DNA of 45,759 bases from CAZCBJ01 sp964496705 (GCA_964496705.1 CAZCBJ010000008.1:1-45759); one strand, 5' to 3'; positions 7,634 through 16,662 are shown, numbered from the stretch's first letter. The notes: generated by a model not told the origin, from the letters alone. Translations and numbers: made by a program.

Positions 7634-9055
7634 TCAACGGCAGCGCGAAAAAAATTGGGCTTCAATCTGCTGCCAGGTTTCGCCTGGCAGCAGATTGATA
7701 TAGCCGGCCAGGATGGGGCAACATTTTTCGATTTGCTCTGCCATTCGTCTGGCCAGGCGGCGGATGGAAAAATGGGCATTGGAGGCTGAGCGCAGAGCAA
7801 GGAAATGAAATGCGCTGCGCAGGTTCATGGTGAGCAAAACACGTCGATTGCATGCATTGGGAATAATATAAGAGCCCGCATCGGGAGCGGTCTCTGCCAG
7901 AATTTCATAGGCCTGGGTAACCTGACGCATGGCAGCATCAAACCTGTCCTGGATGCAGTCGCCCAGACGGCGTGGAACGGCATATCCAAGATAAGGGGTC
8001 AAGGCCTGGGGAGTCTGCGTCATCATGCGGTGGCGTTTCAACTCATTATAGGCACCCTGATCAATAATGACATCAAATGTGAAGGTGGAGTATTCCAATT
8101 CACGAAGTGGAATGTCGTGCCTGGTGAGATGCCCCAGCATGGCTTTAACAAGAGTAAGGCGTTCAGACTCGGCAAGGTCAATGACAATTTGGTTAGCCTG
8201 CGTGTAGCTAAAATTGCCTTGACTAAAAAGCGCGGCTGCGAGGATTCTGGTTTCATTTTCGGGATCCCAATCAATCAGTTGGCACCATTCTTGGGTGTCT
8301 CCAGGGGGAGAAAATCGACCGGCGATCTGTCGAAGGTGTTGGCGGGTGTTTAACTGATAATCGTTCTCGTCTGCATACTTAATGAGTGTGGGGGTTTCCT
8401 GGAGGGCAGCAGTTTTAATATCGTTGCCCATTTGCCGCACTTCATCCAGGGGATGGGAAAGCATCTTGATGATGGCATGCTCAAGTTCGCGGGCGTTTAT
8501 GGTCATGCCGACATTGGCCAGCGCTGCAGCAGGGAGTAAAAATCGGCATTCATCCACATATTCGGTGCGTATCCGCCTTTCCCAGGCCGCTTCGCTCTCA
8601 TTTTCCTGACGCGGGTTTTCCTGTTCAACCACTTTTTTGAGCATTGGAAGTGATTCCTGGTAGACGGAGAACAGCATCCGGCAAGTTTCTTCATACAATT
8701 TTCTCAGGGCTGGTTTTGAAAATTCAAGAGGCAGGTAATAATCTTCGGCGCCCCATTTCTGGTAACGGGTGGATTTTTCGGTGTATGAGGCGAGACGATT
8801 CGACTCAAGTGCCTCCACAGCCAGGCGGGAGATGTTTTCGATGGCGATGTGCAAGACCGCGTGTTCAGCCACGGATGCGTGCCCGTATCCCACCACCCAT
8901 TTTTCATGAAACTCAGAACTCTTTTCATCGCTCAACTCTTCAGCAATCTCACGAAATGAAAGGGGAGAGCGAGAGGTTTTAGCAAACGTCACTGCAATGG
9001 TTTCAGGAGGAAGTTGTTGGGGGTCCAACAGGTAAATTTGTCGTAGGCGGTTCAT
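7634..9055 (-). CDS. thyX: FAD-dependent thymidylate synthase, fused double ThyX
   Basis: 473 residues, about twice a usual ThyX subunit. ThyX makes dTMP from dUMP using methylene-tetrahydrofolate and FAD; its signature is RHR-x7-S. The N-terminal half has GHASVAEHA and SNR-x7-S (85-95, SNRLASYTEKS), so the second half of the motif is kept while RH is lost. The C-terminal half has RHR (341-343) but Ala where the Ser should be (RHRMMTQTPQA). The two halves thus look complementary within one chain. The start overlaps the ribF stop by 4 bases (ATGA); ribF makes the FAD this enzyme needs. Confidence 0.87.
   Translation of the reverse strand: MNRLRQIYLLDPQQLPPETIAVTFAKTSRSPLSFREIAEELSDEKSSEFHEKWVVGYGHASVAEHAVLHIAIENISRLAVEALESNRLASYTEKSTRYQKWGAEDYYLPLEFSKPALRKLYEETCRMLFSVYQESLPMLKKVVEQENPRQENESEAAWERRIRTEYVDECRFLLPAAALANVGMTINARELEHAIIKMLSHPLDEVRQMGNDIKTAALQETPTLIKYADENDYQLNTRQHLRQIAGRFSPPGDTQEWCQLIDWDPENETRILAAALFSQGNFSYTQANQIVIDLAESERLTLVKAMLGHLTRHDIPLRELEYSTFTFDVIIDQGAYNELKRHRMMTQTPQALTPYLGYAVPRRLGDCIQDRFDAAMRQVTQAYEILAETAPDAGSYIIPNACNRRVLLTMNLRSAFHFLALRSASNAHFSIRRLARRMAEQIEKCCPILAGYINLLPGETWQQIEAQFFSRCR
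7663..7697 (-). terminator. Terminator-like hairpin inside the 3' end of thyX
   Basis: A perfect 15-base inverted repeat (7663-7677 with 7683-7697) has a 5-base loop. On the minus strand it is followed after 8 bases by seven T (plus-strand A run 7648-7654). It lies within the last codons of thyX, upstream of the stop at 7634-7636. The 8-base offset is longer than in a standard intrinsic terminator, so it may instead act as an RNA-stabilising stem. Confidence 0.5.
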
Positions 9056-9972
9056 CCAAGTGTCTCCCGTGTAAAGTTTATATCCATTTTTATCTGGCTG
9101 ATGAGATCATCCACGGAGTCAAACCGTTTTTCTGGGCGGATAAAATGATGAAATTCAAGACGTAGTTCACGGCCATACAAATCCATTTGATCATCCAGCA
9201 GATGTGTTTCAATCCTGGAACGAGGCACAGGATTGTCGAATGTGGGGCGAAACCCAATATTCGTGACAGAAAGAAATGCTTTATCTTCCACGATTGCGCG
9301 GGTTGCATAGACGCCTTTGGCGGGCACCAGCCGCATCGGATTCACTTCGAGATTTGCAGTGGGCACGCCCAATTGCTTCCCGCGTGCATCACCGTGCACG
9401 ACTAATCCATTGAGAAAATAAAAGTAACCTAATTGGTCTTTCGCCTGAGCGACCTGACCTTGTTCGAGGAGCTGGCGGATGAAACTGGAGCTGATCTTGT
9501 TTCCGCCAAATGAGACCTGAGGTACCACATTGAGTACAAATCCTGTTTTATCCGCAAGTGAATGTAATGCCGGAATGTCGCCTTGTCGATTCTTGCCCAG
9601 GGCAAAATCGGACCCCACCCAAAGTCGGCGCATATCGAGATGATCGGTCAGCAGGGATAAAAACGCTTCTGCAGTTAACCCGGAGATATCCCGATTGAAT
9701 TCCAATGTACAAGTGACATCCACTCCCAAATCGGCAAGCAATGCAGCCCGTTCATCTGGAAGGGTCAGGTAATATGGTTGAGTGACATCGCGAAAGAAGA
9801 CAGCCGGATGAGGGAAAAAGGTCAAGACGACAGCGTTGGCACGTTGTTGATGGGCGCTCATTACCATCATCCGAATAATATGCTGATGCCCGAGATGAAC
9901 ACCGTCGAAAGAACCAATACTCACCCAGGAGTTCTCGAGGTTGAGATCGTCCAGTTTGGTGAAGTGTTGCAT
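9052..9972 (-). CDS. ribF: Bifunctional riboflavin kinase / FAD synthetase
   Basis: 306 residues, the normal RibF length. The N-terminal adenylyltransferase domain has SIGSFDGVHLGHQHII and the later KISSSFIRQLL segment. The C-terminal riboflavin kinase domain has GDARGKQLGVPTANLE and GVYAT, the flavin- and ATP-binding signatures. It converts riboflavin to FMN and then FAD in the cytoplasm. It sits between truB (22 bases upstream) and thyX (4-base overlap downstream), so it is translated in the same operon. Confidence 0.96.
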   Translation of the reverse strand: MQHFTKLDDLNLENSWVSIGSFDGVHLGHQHIIRMMVMSAHQQRANAVVLTFFPHPAVFFRDVTQPYYLTLPDERAALLADLGVDVTCTLEFNRDISGLTAEAFLSLLTDHLDMRRLWVGSDFALGKNRQGDIPALHSLADKTGFVLNVVPQVSFGGNKISSSFIRQLLEQGQVAQAKDQLGYFYFLNGLVVHGDARGKQLGVPTANLEVNPMRLVPAKGVYATRAIVEDKAFLSVTNIGFRPTFDNPVPRSRIETHLLDDQMDLYGRELRLEFHHFIRPEKRFDSVDDLISQIKMDINFTRETLG

Positions 9973-9994
9973 TCAGGCCGGCGGAATCAGGGAA

Positions 9995-10903
9995 TTAAGA
10001 GAAGAATACTTTCTTTGGCTGCCACTCGTTGCTGTCAAGCACATGTTCCAGCAACGCCACCAATTCGCCCTGCTCGCTGATTCCCCGCACCATTTGACTG
10101 GCAGAAACAGCGTCGGAGGTCACCCGATGGCCATGCCGCAGATCATCCACCTGGTTTGCGGTCAACTCAATCGAGGGCCAATCGGACAGGGCTTCGGCGG
10201 CAGGTATCAGGTATTGGTACCAATTACCATCGTCGAAGGCATCCCGTAATTTCCGCAACGGAACGGCATCTCGAAGTGTGAATCTACCAGATTTTGTGCG
10301 CCGCAATCCCACCAAATGGGCGCCGCAGCCCAGAGCCATGCCCAAATCATGTGCCAAAGAACGCACGTAGGTGCCGGAGGAGCAATAGACATCAATCACC
10401 GCTTCGGGTATAGCCCATTCGAGCAGTTCAAGATTATAAACGTTTATTTTGCGAGGCTGGAGATCAACGTCTTCACCTTCGCGCGCCATCTCATAGGCTT
10501 TCTTCCCATGCACCTTGACGGCAGAATAAGGGGGCGGAACCTGTTCAATCTCGCCAACAAATTTGGCCAGCTCGGTGGTGAATTCTCCCTCGGTTATATT
10601 GACCGGAAAAGTGTTCACCACGCGACCATCCGCATCATAGGTATCGGTCGTTGCACCCAGGCGTAGCACTGCTTGATATCTTTTGTCCGATGCCGATACA
10701 TATTCGCTCAACCGCACTGCAGGTCCGATGAGGATGACCAGCACCCCCGAAGCGCGCGGATCCAGCGTGCCAGTATGTCCGGCACGGCGAATACCGGTTC
10801 CCTTGCGGACAATCTGCACAACATCATGCGAGGTTAAGCCGATTGGCTTATCAATCACTAATACGCCAGAAATGGCATTTTGAATGTCAATATTATTTTT
10901 CAT
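9995..10903 (-). CDS. truB: tRNA pseudouridine(55) synthase
   Basis: 302 residues from the ATG at 10903, which gives the usual TruB beginning (GVLVIDKPIGLTSHDVV). A longer frame continues upstream through AT-rich DNA into the nrnA end and is not used. The catalytic Asp lies in GHTGTLDPRASGVL. KVHGKKAYEMAREG and CSSGTYVRSLAHDLG are the other TruB signatures, and a C-terminal PUA-like region follows. It makes the universal pseudouridine in the tRNA T loop. The 76-base gap to nrnA is very AT-rich, with no promoter I would defend. Confidence 0.95.
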   Translation of the reverse strand: MKNNIDIQNAISGVLVIDKPIGLTSHDVVQIVRKGTGIRRAGHTGTLDPRASGVLVILIGPAVRLSEYVSASDKRYQAVLRLGATTDTYDADGRVVNTFPVNITEGEFTTELAKFVGEIEQVPPPYSAVKVHGKKAYEMAREGEDVDLQPRKINVYNLELLEWAIPEAVIDVYCSSGTYVRSLAHDLGMALGCGAHLVGLRRTKSGRFTLRDAVPLRKLRDAFDDGNWYQYLIPAAEALSDWPSIELTANQVDDLRHGHRVTSDAVSASQMVRGISEQGELVALLEHVLDSNEWQPKKVFFS

Positions 10904-10979
10904 AAGGTTATTCACTTTCCCCAGATATGATTGTAATCGATTTTTTATTTTTTTCCATACCCAAAAAAATTTAAAATAA

Positions 10980-11924
10980 TTATAAAAGATATTGCGTCCT
11001 GGACAGTACAAGGGTTTCAACGTCTGCCAGAATGCCGGAAATTTCTGCTCCAGAAGCGGCTGGATGTCCGCCACCGCCAAACTCGACTGCGATTTGAGCG
11101 ACATCGTACCCGGGTTTTGCACGCCAACTCACTTTTACCCGCTGGTCCTTTTGCTCAATAAAAATAATTGATATTTTGGCTTCATCAATTGTGGATAAAA
11201 CATTGATCAAATCTGCGTCATCATTGCCGATATAGTGGACCTCTTGTCGGTCTGCCAAGGTCAAGATTGTCCAAACAAGGCCGTCTTTATGCTGCAATCG
11301 GGAAAGACCTTTTTGCCAGTATTGAACTGCCACGTAGGGACGTTGTAGCAGCGCACGATTATACAACTCGGGCAGGTCAGCACCGAGTTCAATGAGGTCG
11401 GCGGCTGTCCGCAAGGTTTCAGAGGTGACACTCGAAGTGCGGAACCCAATCGTATCACTGATGATCCCGGTCAGAAGTGCGCAGGCTGACCGCTTGTTGA
11501 TGGGTAAACCCCACAAAGGGATCGCATTTGCCAGGATTTCGGAGGTAGAGGCTGCCTCTACGACCAAATAATTGAGCTTAGCAAAGGATACATTGGTCAC
11601 GTGATGATCAATGTTCAAGTCAGGTTGCCGTTCAGCAAGCAGACCGCCTGTTCGCTGTAAGTCAGAACAATCTACAACGATGGCAAAATCGTATTCGGAT
11701 TTGACCTTACGCGATATCCCTGTGACCCCTTCCAGATTGCGGAATTCGACAGGAATACGATCTGAGAGCACCATTTGGACTTCTTTTCCAGCCTGCTGCA
11801 GGGCGGTTCCCAGGCCAAGCAGCGAGCCCACAGCATCGCCATCCGGTCGAATGTGCGACAGGATTAGAATCTTTTGGGCTAAATTTAACTGTGCCTTGAT
11901 TTGGTCATGTAGGTTGTGATTCAT
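10980..11924 (-). CDS. nrnA: DHH-family phosphoesterase (NrnA-type oligoribonuclease / pAp phosphatase)
   Basis: 314 residues from the ATG at 11924; an in-frame ATG at 11975 lies deep in rbfA. Motifs of the DHH family are in order: SHIRPDGDAVGS, VVDCSD, IDHHVTN (the DHH triad) and, in the DHHA1 domain, FGGGGHPAASG. These bind two Mn ions. NrnA degrades short RNA oligomers and pAp. It overlaps rbfA by 20 bases, and its place between rbfA and truB is the standard order in Gram-positive-like operons. Confidence 0.93.
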   Translation of the reverse strand: MNHNLHDQIKAQLNLAQKILILSHIRPDGDAVGSLLGLGTALQQAGKEVQMVLSDRIPVEFRNLEGVTGISRKVKSEYDFAIVVDCSDLQRTGGLLAERQPDLNIDHHVTNVSFAKLNYLVVEAASTSEILANAIPLWGLPINKRSACALLTGIISDTIGFRTSSVTSETLRTAADLIELGADLPELYNRALLQRPYVAVQYWQKGLSRLQHKDGLVWTILTLADRQEVHYIGNDDADLINVLSTIDEAKISIIFIEQKDQRVKVSWRAKPGYDVAQIAVEFGGGGHPAASGAEISGILADVETLVLSRTQYLL

Positions 11925-12288
11925 CGTCAGGTTTCTGCTGAGGCTCTTCGCGGATCTGGGCGAGTAATTTCTCAATATGATCAGCTTTTTCTAGCGTTGG
12001 ATCCCAATGGAACCGCAGCCGAGGAAAAATGCGCAATTCGATCCTGGTGGCAAGCTGATGGCGAATAAATCCTGCCGCTGAATGAAGACCGTCCAGCACC
12101 TCTTGTGAGCGCTGAGAGCCTTCGACCGCGGATATATAGATATCGGCAAAGGTGAGTTCGCGATCCACTTTTACATCTGTGATGGAGACCATCTGGATGC
12201 GAGGATCACTCAACTCTCTGATAATCATCTCTGATAGTTCTTCACGTATCCGATCAGCAATTCGCTGCAATCTCATTTTGGAGGGCAT
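11905..12288 (-). CDS. rbfA: 30S ribosome-binding factor A
   Basis: 127 residues from the ATG at 12288, with AGGA upstream; the open frame starts earlier but inside infB. RbfA hallmarks: MRLQRIADRIREELSEMI, DPRIQMVSITDVKV, TFADIYISA, and a KH-like fold ending LRFHWDPTLEKADHIEKLL. A short acidic tail (EEPQQKPDDES) follows. It helps mature the 16S rRNA 5' end and cold-shock assembly of 30S subunits. It sits 25 bases after infB in the nusA operon. Confidence 0.95.
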   Translation of the reverse strand: MPSKMRLQRIADRIREELSEMIIRELSDPRIQMVSITDVKVDRELTFADIYISAVEGSQRSQEVLDGLHSAAGFIRHQLATRIELRIFPRLRFHWDPTLEKADHIEKLLAQIREEPQQKPDDESQPT

Positions 12289-12313
12289 TGTAAATCCTGT
12301 GTACAACCTTACC

Positions 12314-14110
12314 TTAAGCTTCACCAACGCGCTGCAGGATGAAACATTCGAAGACATCCCCAGCCTGCAAATCGTTAAAGCTTTTCAGACCTATACCGCA
12401 CTCAAAACCGTTGCGTACTTCCCGAACATCATCTTTTTCGTGCTTTAGAGATCCAATTTCACCTTCGTGGATGATCTGCCCGCTGCGTATGACGCGCACG
12501 CGCCCATTACGGCGAATTTCACCCTGGGTGACCCTGCAACCTGCGATATTGCCCACATGGGTTATCTTAAATACCATCAAGACATTGGCACTTCCCAGCA
12601 CGATTTCTCTGAATTCTGGCGCCAGCATACCTTTGAGGGCTTTTTCGATGTCTTCGATCAGGCGATATATGATTTCGTATTCACGGATGGACACCCCCTC
12701 CGATTCTGCCAGGCGGCGAGCCGGTGTCTCTGCATTGACATTGAAACCAATCACAATGGCTTTGGAAGCCGTCGCCAGCAGAACATCGTTTTCGGTGATG
12801 TTTCCTGTCTCAGCGTGCAAGACATTGACAGTGATTTCACTCTTGGTATTTTGATTAATCTCTTTGATCGAGTTAAGTATTGGCTCAATAGACCCCTGGA
12901 CATCGGCTTTGATAATCAAGCGTAATTCGCGAATCTCACCAGCCTGGAATTTATTGAACAGGTCTTCCAGTGTGGTTTTCGTCAAAGAAACTTGCTCTTT
13001 TTGTTCTTCAGCTTTGTGATGTTCGATAATCGAGCGTGCTTCACGCTCGGATGGCACCACCTGAAAAGTGTCGCCGGCTTGCGGAATACCGCTCAAACCC
13101 ATCACCTGCACTGGTGTGGCAGGGCCTGCACGGTGAATCTTCCGTGCGCGGAAATCGAACATAGCGCGCAGGCGTCCATAGGTACCTCCAACGATCACCG
13201 TATCGCCCATTTCGAGGGTACCGTTTTGAACCAGGAATGTGGCGACTGGACCTTTGGCTTTGTCCAATTGGGCTTCGATGACGGTGCCGATGACTTTACC
13301 TTTTGGATTGGCGGTGATCTGATTGCTGTCGGCAACCAGCAAGATAGCTTCCAGCAAGTCTTCGAGTCCTTTTCGTTGTTTGGCTGATACCGGAACGATG
13401 ATGGTGTTACCGTCCCATTCATCCGGCACAAGACCAGCTTCTGCTAATTGGTGTTTTACGTAATCAGGATTGGCGTCCGGACGGTCCATTTTGTTCAGGG
13501 CGACCACGATGGGAACACGGGCGGCTTTGGCGTGAGCGATGGCTTCGCGCGTCTGCGGCATAACCCCATCATTGGCTGCCACGACAAGGATGACGATATC
13601 TGCGCCTTGGGCTCCACGTGCCCGCATGGCTGTGAATGCGGCATGCCCAGGAGTATCCAGAAATGTGATCAAACGACCTTTGTGTTCGGCCTGATATGCT
13701 CCAATGTGCTGAGTGATGCCGCCGGCTTCACCTTCAGCTACGTTTGTGTGGCGGATGGCGTCCAGCAGCGTGGTTTTTCCGTGATCTACATGCCCCAGGA
13801 TGGTTACCACTGGCGGTCGATCAGCCAGTGCCTTGGGGTCTTCTTCGGCGATGATTCTGCGCCACAGGGGAACTTCTCCCACCTCGGCTTCTTCCTGGTC
13901 AGTATCAGGCAGCTCAATGACGGCTTCGAATCCCAATTCCGATGCCACGACAGCAGCCGTGTCAAAGTCAATCTGTTGATTGATGTTCGCCATCACCCCA
14001 TTGGACATTAAAATTTTGATAACTTGAATGGGGCTGGTTTCTATCCGTTGCGCTAGTTCGCGTACGGTAATATTTGCAGGTAAGGTTATCTTTTTCCCAT
14101 TAACGCTCAT
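12314..14110 (-). CDS. infB: Translation initiation factor IF-2 (short form)
   Basis: 598 residues, shorter than the 750-900 of many bacteria because the long N-terminal charged region is absent. An IF2_N-type domain (about 1-60, ITVRELAQRIETSPIQVIKIL) joins almost directly to the G domain: G1 GHVDHGKT (106-113), G3 DTPGH, G4 NKMD, G5 SAK. Domains II-IV follow, with C-terminal IGLKSFNDLQAGDVFECF. It delivers fMet-tRNA to the 30S subunit. The start has an excellent AGGAGGTG ribosome site. It is unusual in the operon in having a 165-base gap in front. Confidence 0.97.
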   Translation of the reverse strand: MSVNGKKITLPANITVRELAQRIETSPIQVIKILMSNGVMANINQQIDFDTAAVVASELGFEAVIELPDTDQEEAEVGEVPLWRRIIAEEDPKALADRPPVVTILGHVDHGKTTLLDAIRHTNVAEGEAGGITQHIGAYQAEHKGRLITFLDTPGHAAFTAMRARGAQGADIVILVVAANDGVMPQTREAIAHAKAARVPIVVALNKMDRPDANPDYVKHQLAEAGLVPDEWDGNTIIVPVSAKQRKGLEDLLEAILLVADSNQITANPKGKVIGTVIEAQLDKAKGPVATFLVQNGTLEMGDTVIVGGTYGRLRAMFDFRARKIHRAGPATPVQVMGLSGIPQAGDTFQVVPSEREARSIIEHHKAEEQKEQVSLTKTTLEDLFNKFQAGEIRELRLIIKADVQGSIEPILNSIKEINQNTKSEITVNVLHAETGNITENDVLLATASKAIVIGFNVNAETPARRLAESEGVSIREYEIIYRLIEDIEKALKGMLAPEFREIVLGSANVLMVFKITHVGNIAGCRVTQGEIRRNGRVRVIRSGQIIHEGEIGSLKHEKDDVREVRNGFECGIGLKSFNDLQAGDVFECFILQRVGEA

Positions 14111-14238
14111 GCCGCACCTCCTGAAAAATTAGCTCCCGAATTCTACCCTCGGCGTTCCCTTGATTAATCCGGGGTGCGTATCCTGCTCCCAGTGAGCGGG
14201 GAAATGGGTAGAAAGAGGGATTACATGTTCAGAACCTG

Positions 14239-14267
14239 TTTTAAGTTTTGGCCTTCTTTCATCTCAA
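14239..14267 (-). promoter_or_regulatory. Possible internal promoter in front of infB
   Basis: The 165-base gap between ylxR and infB is the longest in the operon. On the minus strand it holds TTGAGA (14267-14262), a 17-base spacer and TTAAAA (14244-14239). Transcription from here would give infB a leader of about 120 bases. The -10 box is poor, so this is only a candidate. I see no strong hairpin in the rest of the gap. Confidence 0.3.
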
Positions 14268-14275
14268 TGCCCAAT

Positions 14276-14581
14276 TTAATTCGCTTGGGTGGGCGTTTCT
14301 TCTGGCAGGCTGGACAGAAAAGCCGATATTTCAAGACGATCCTGTTCAGTCAGATCTTGTTTCAGAGATTGCGCCAAGGCTCCTTTTAGCGCACGTTCCC
14401 AACAAGAGCGCTGATCATGTAAATAGGCACCTCTACCGGGGGCTTTTCCGCTGAGATCCACGTGAATACCTGAAGATGTTCGGACCAGACGGATCAGGTT
14501 GCGTTTCGGCAAGGTTTCCCGGCAGCCTATACATGTCCGTTGAGGGGTGTGTTTTACTCTTTTAACCGCTTTTTTTTTCAC
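14276..14581 (-). CDS. ylxR: YlxR/RnpM family RNA-binding protein (DUF448)
   Basis: 101 residues with a probable GTG start at 14581. The family signature is clear: RTCIGCRETLPKRNLIRLVR, then GKAPGRGAYLH and SCWERALK. It is strongly basic at the N-terminus (KKKAVKRVKH). Family members bind RNA and one has been linked to RNase P regulation. Its place between nusA and infB is the conserved one. It starts 14 bases after the nusA stop. Confidence 0.93.
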   Translation of the reverse strand: MKKKAVKRVKHTPQRTCIGCRETLPKRNLIRLVRTSSGIHVDLSGKAPGRGAYLHDQRSCWERALKGALAQSLKQDLTEQDRLEISAFLSSLPEETPTQAN

Positions 14582-14595
14582 CTTTTATCCAAATG

Positions 14596-16530
14596 CTAAG
14601 CTTCCCAATCCCATTCGCCGTGTTTGTGTTTCTTCTTTGCTACTGTAACGTCACGATCGGGATCATATTCCAATTCCACAAATTTGCGTTTCTTCTTTCC
14701 TTTCTTGCCCTTTTTACCGCCCGCAGAACCTTCACCTTCTCCTTCTTCTTCCTCTTCTTCAGTGATGACCGGTTCGATGCCAGGTTTTAAAGTGAATAAT
14801 TCATCGAAACTGACTTCTTCTTCAATGACCAGTTCTTCTTTTGCCGGCGGAGCGGCTTGTTCAATGATTTCCCCCGGCTGTGCCTCAGCAGAAGGAGCTG
14901 ATTCGAGCACTTCTTCAACCTGCGCCTCGGTTATCACAGCTTGCGCTTCAATCGCTTCTGCGATGGGTTTCGGCGCAATGACGGTCTCTACTGTTTCGGC
15001 TACAGGTTTACTGACTTTTTCGGCTTCGGCCTGGGCGAGTACATTTTCCATCAGGCGCTGAATTTCTGTCATCGCGCGCGGGCCGATCCCCTGCAATCGA
15101 AGAACGTCATCTGGATGAGTTCTCATCTGAACGGCCAACTCACCAACCGTGTTGTACCCGGCTTCCTGTAAGATGTAAGCCACGTGCTCGGGCAGACTGC
15201 TGTCGAGAATGTTTTGATCAAAAATCCCGGCGGGAAGACCTTCGCGGATTCGCGCGGTCTCCTCATCCACTACTTTTTCTACGCGCTCGCTGACCTTGCG
15301 ACCAATGCGTTTTTCCACACGATCCACAAACTTGGCTAGTTGATCGTACTCTTCGGGTAGGATGGTCCGGCCTTCGCTCTTTTTCGTTAGAATAATTTGC
15401 ATGGCAGGAATGTGAACGCTTTCCACTTCGGCCACTGCCTGATATGCAGGATCATTGGTGAGTTTATGGATGGCGTCTGCTGCTGCTTCACTAAGACTCT
15501 TAATATCAATTCGCCAGCCGGTCAGCTTGGCTGCCAGCCTGGCATTTTGGCCGTCGCGACCGATGGCCAGACTCAACTGGTCTTCCGGGACGACCACGGT
15601 GGCTGTCTTTCCGCTGGCTGAATGCTCGTTGAGATAAACACCGCTCGATCGTGCAGGGCTGATGGCTTTGGCGATGAAAACGGCCGGGTCAGAATTCCAT
15701 TCGATCACGTCGATCTTTTCTTCATGCAATTCTTTGACAATGGCTTGAATACGAACACCCCGTTGTCCCACGCATGCGCCAACCGGATCAATCCCGGATT
15801 GGGCAGCAGAAACAGCCACCTTGGCACGTTCTCCGGGTTCGCGCGCAATGGAACGAATTTCCACTACGCCGTGGTAGATTTCCGGAACCTCGTTCTCGAG
15901 CAGTCGGCGCAGGAAATCGCGGTGTGTTCGCGAAAGAATGATCTGAGGACCGCGCGAAGAATCTTTCACATCGGCGACAAGGGCGCGCACTCTTTCGTGA
16001 ATGCGAAAACGTTCGCCCTGGATCATATCCTTGCGGGCCATATAGCCTTCAGCGCGCATTTCCATTCCTATGGTCAAGCCTTGAGAATTGATCGCCTGGA
16101 CAACGCCTGAAACAATCTCGCCAAGCTGCCGTTGGTAGAAAGCCAGTTGCGCTTGTCTTTCAGCATCCCGAATACGCTGTTGGATAACCTGCCTGGCAGT
16201 CTGCGCCGCAACCCGACCAAAGTCGTTGGGGGTGCTGTCAACGATCACCATCTGGCCTATCTCAGCGTTGGGATCGTACTTTTGCGCTACTTCCAAAGCC
16301 ACTTCTGTGCGATCATCCTGAACCGAATCAACCACTTCTTTTTCGGCCATGATGGTCACTTGACCTGTTTCAGGGTCAACCTTCGCTTCAACATGTTGCG
16401 CGGTTGAGGCAATGACAGCTCGCCTGTAGGCTGAGACCATGGCTGATTCCAGCGCCCTCAAAATTACATCACGAGGCAATTGTTTTTCTTCCAAGACCTC
16501 ATTGAATGCCAGGGTAAATTCGTTCCTCAT
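14596..16530 (-). CDS. nusA: Transcription termination/antitermination factor NusA, extended C-terminus
   Basis: 644 residues. N-terminal RNA-polymerase-binding domain (1-130), S1 domain (about 136-202), KH1 with GQRG (255-258), KH2 with GRDG (324-327). Beyond the usual core there is a helix-hairpin-helix stretch (LRLQGIGPRAMTEIQRL), then an acidic region rich in Glu and Ala with EEEEEEGEGEG, then a lysine-rich tail (KKGKKGKKKRKF) ending GEWDWEA. NusA controls pausing, termination and rRNA antitermination. It is the first gene of this operon; rimP, which normally precedes it, is absent here. Confidence 0.96.
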   Translation of the reverse strand: MRNEFTLAFNEVLEEKQLPRDVILRALESAMVSAYRRAVIASTAQHVEAKVDPETGQVTIMAEKEVVDSVQDDRTEVALEVAQKYDPNAEIGQMVIVDSTPNDFGRVAAQTARQVIQQRIRDAERQAQLAFYQRQLGEIVSGVVQAINSQGLTIGMEMRAEGYMARKDMIQGERFRIHERVRALVADVKDSSRGPQIILSRTHRDFLRRLLENEVPEIYHGVVEIRSIAREPGERAKVAVSAAQSGIDPVGACVGQRGVRIQAIVKELHEEKIDVIEWNSDPAVFIAKAISPARSSGVYLNEHSASGKTATVVVPEDQLSLAIGRDGQNARLAAKLTGWRIDIKSLSEAAADAIHKLTNDPAYQAVAEVESVHIPAMQIILTKKSEGRTILPEEYDQLAKFVDRVEKRIGRKVSERVEKVVDEETARIREGLPAGIFDQNILDSSLPEHVAYILQEAGYNTVGELAVQMRTHPDDVLRLQGIGPRAMTEIQRLMENVLAQAEAEKVSKPVAETVETVIAPKPIAEAIEAQAVITEAQVEEVLESAPSAEAQPGEIIEQAAPPAKEELVIEEEVSFDELFTLKPGIEPVITEEEEEEGEGEGSAGGKKGKKGKKKRKFVELEYDPDRDVTVAKKKHKHGEWDWEA

Positions 16531-16571
16531 CCCTATATATCTCCAGATTTATACATTTCCAGTTACAAACA

Positions 16572-16596
16572 GAAAAGTGGGGTTTGCCCACTTTTC
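16572..16596 (-). terminator. Hairpin in the nusA leader (possible attenuator)
   Basis: A perfect 10-base stem (16572-16581 with 16587-16596) with a 5-base loop lies about 40 bases upstream of the nusA start. On the minus strand the stem ends in CTTTTC followed by TGTTTGT, a T-rich but interrupted tail. That is compatible with a weak terminator in the leader, as might serve NusA self-regulation. It could also simply be an RNA stem. Confidence 0.45.
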
Positions 16597-16633
16597 GCCA
16601 CGCACGCAATAATGACCGATACCTACAGAATGG

Positions 16634-16662
16634 ATTTTAGCATACACGCCATAGATATGCAA
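16634..16662 (-). promoter_or_regulatory. Promoter of the nusA operon
   Basis: On the minus strand: TTGCAT (16662-16657), 17-base spacer, TAAAAT (16639-16634). Start of transcription is expected near 16627, giving a leader of about 97 bases that contains the 16572-16596 hairpin. Next to it lies the divergent GH13-like gene. Confidence 0.7.

Noticed and set aside
11190..11198. Perfect DnaA box (TTATCCACA on the minus strand)
   Set aside because: Single site inside the nrnA coding sequence, with no neighbouring boxes or AT-rich unwinding region, so not an origin.
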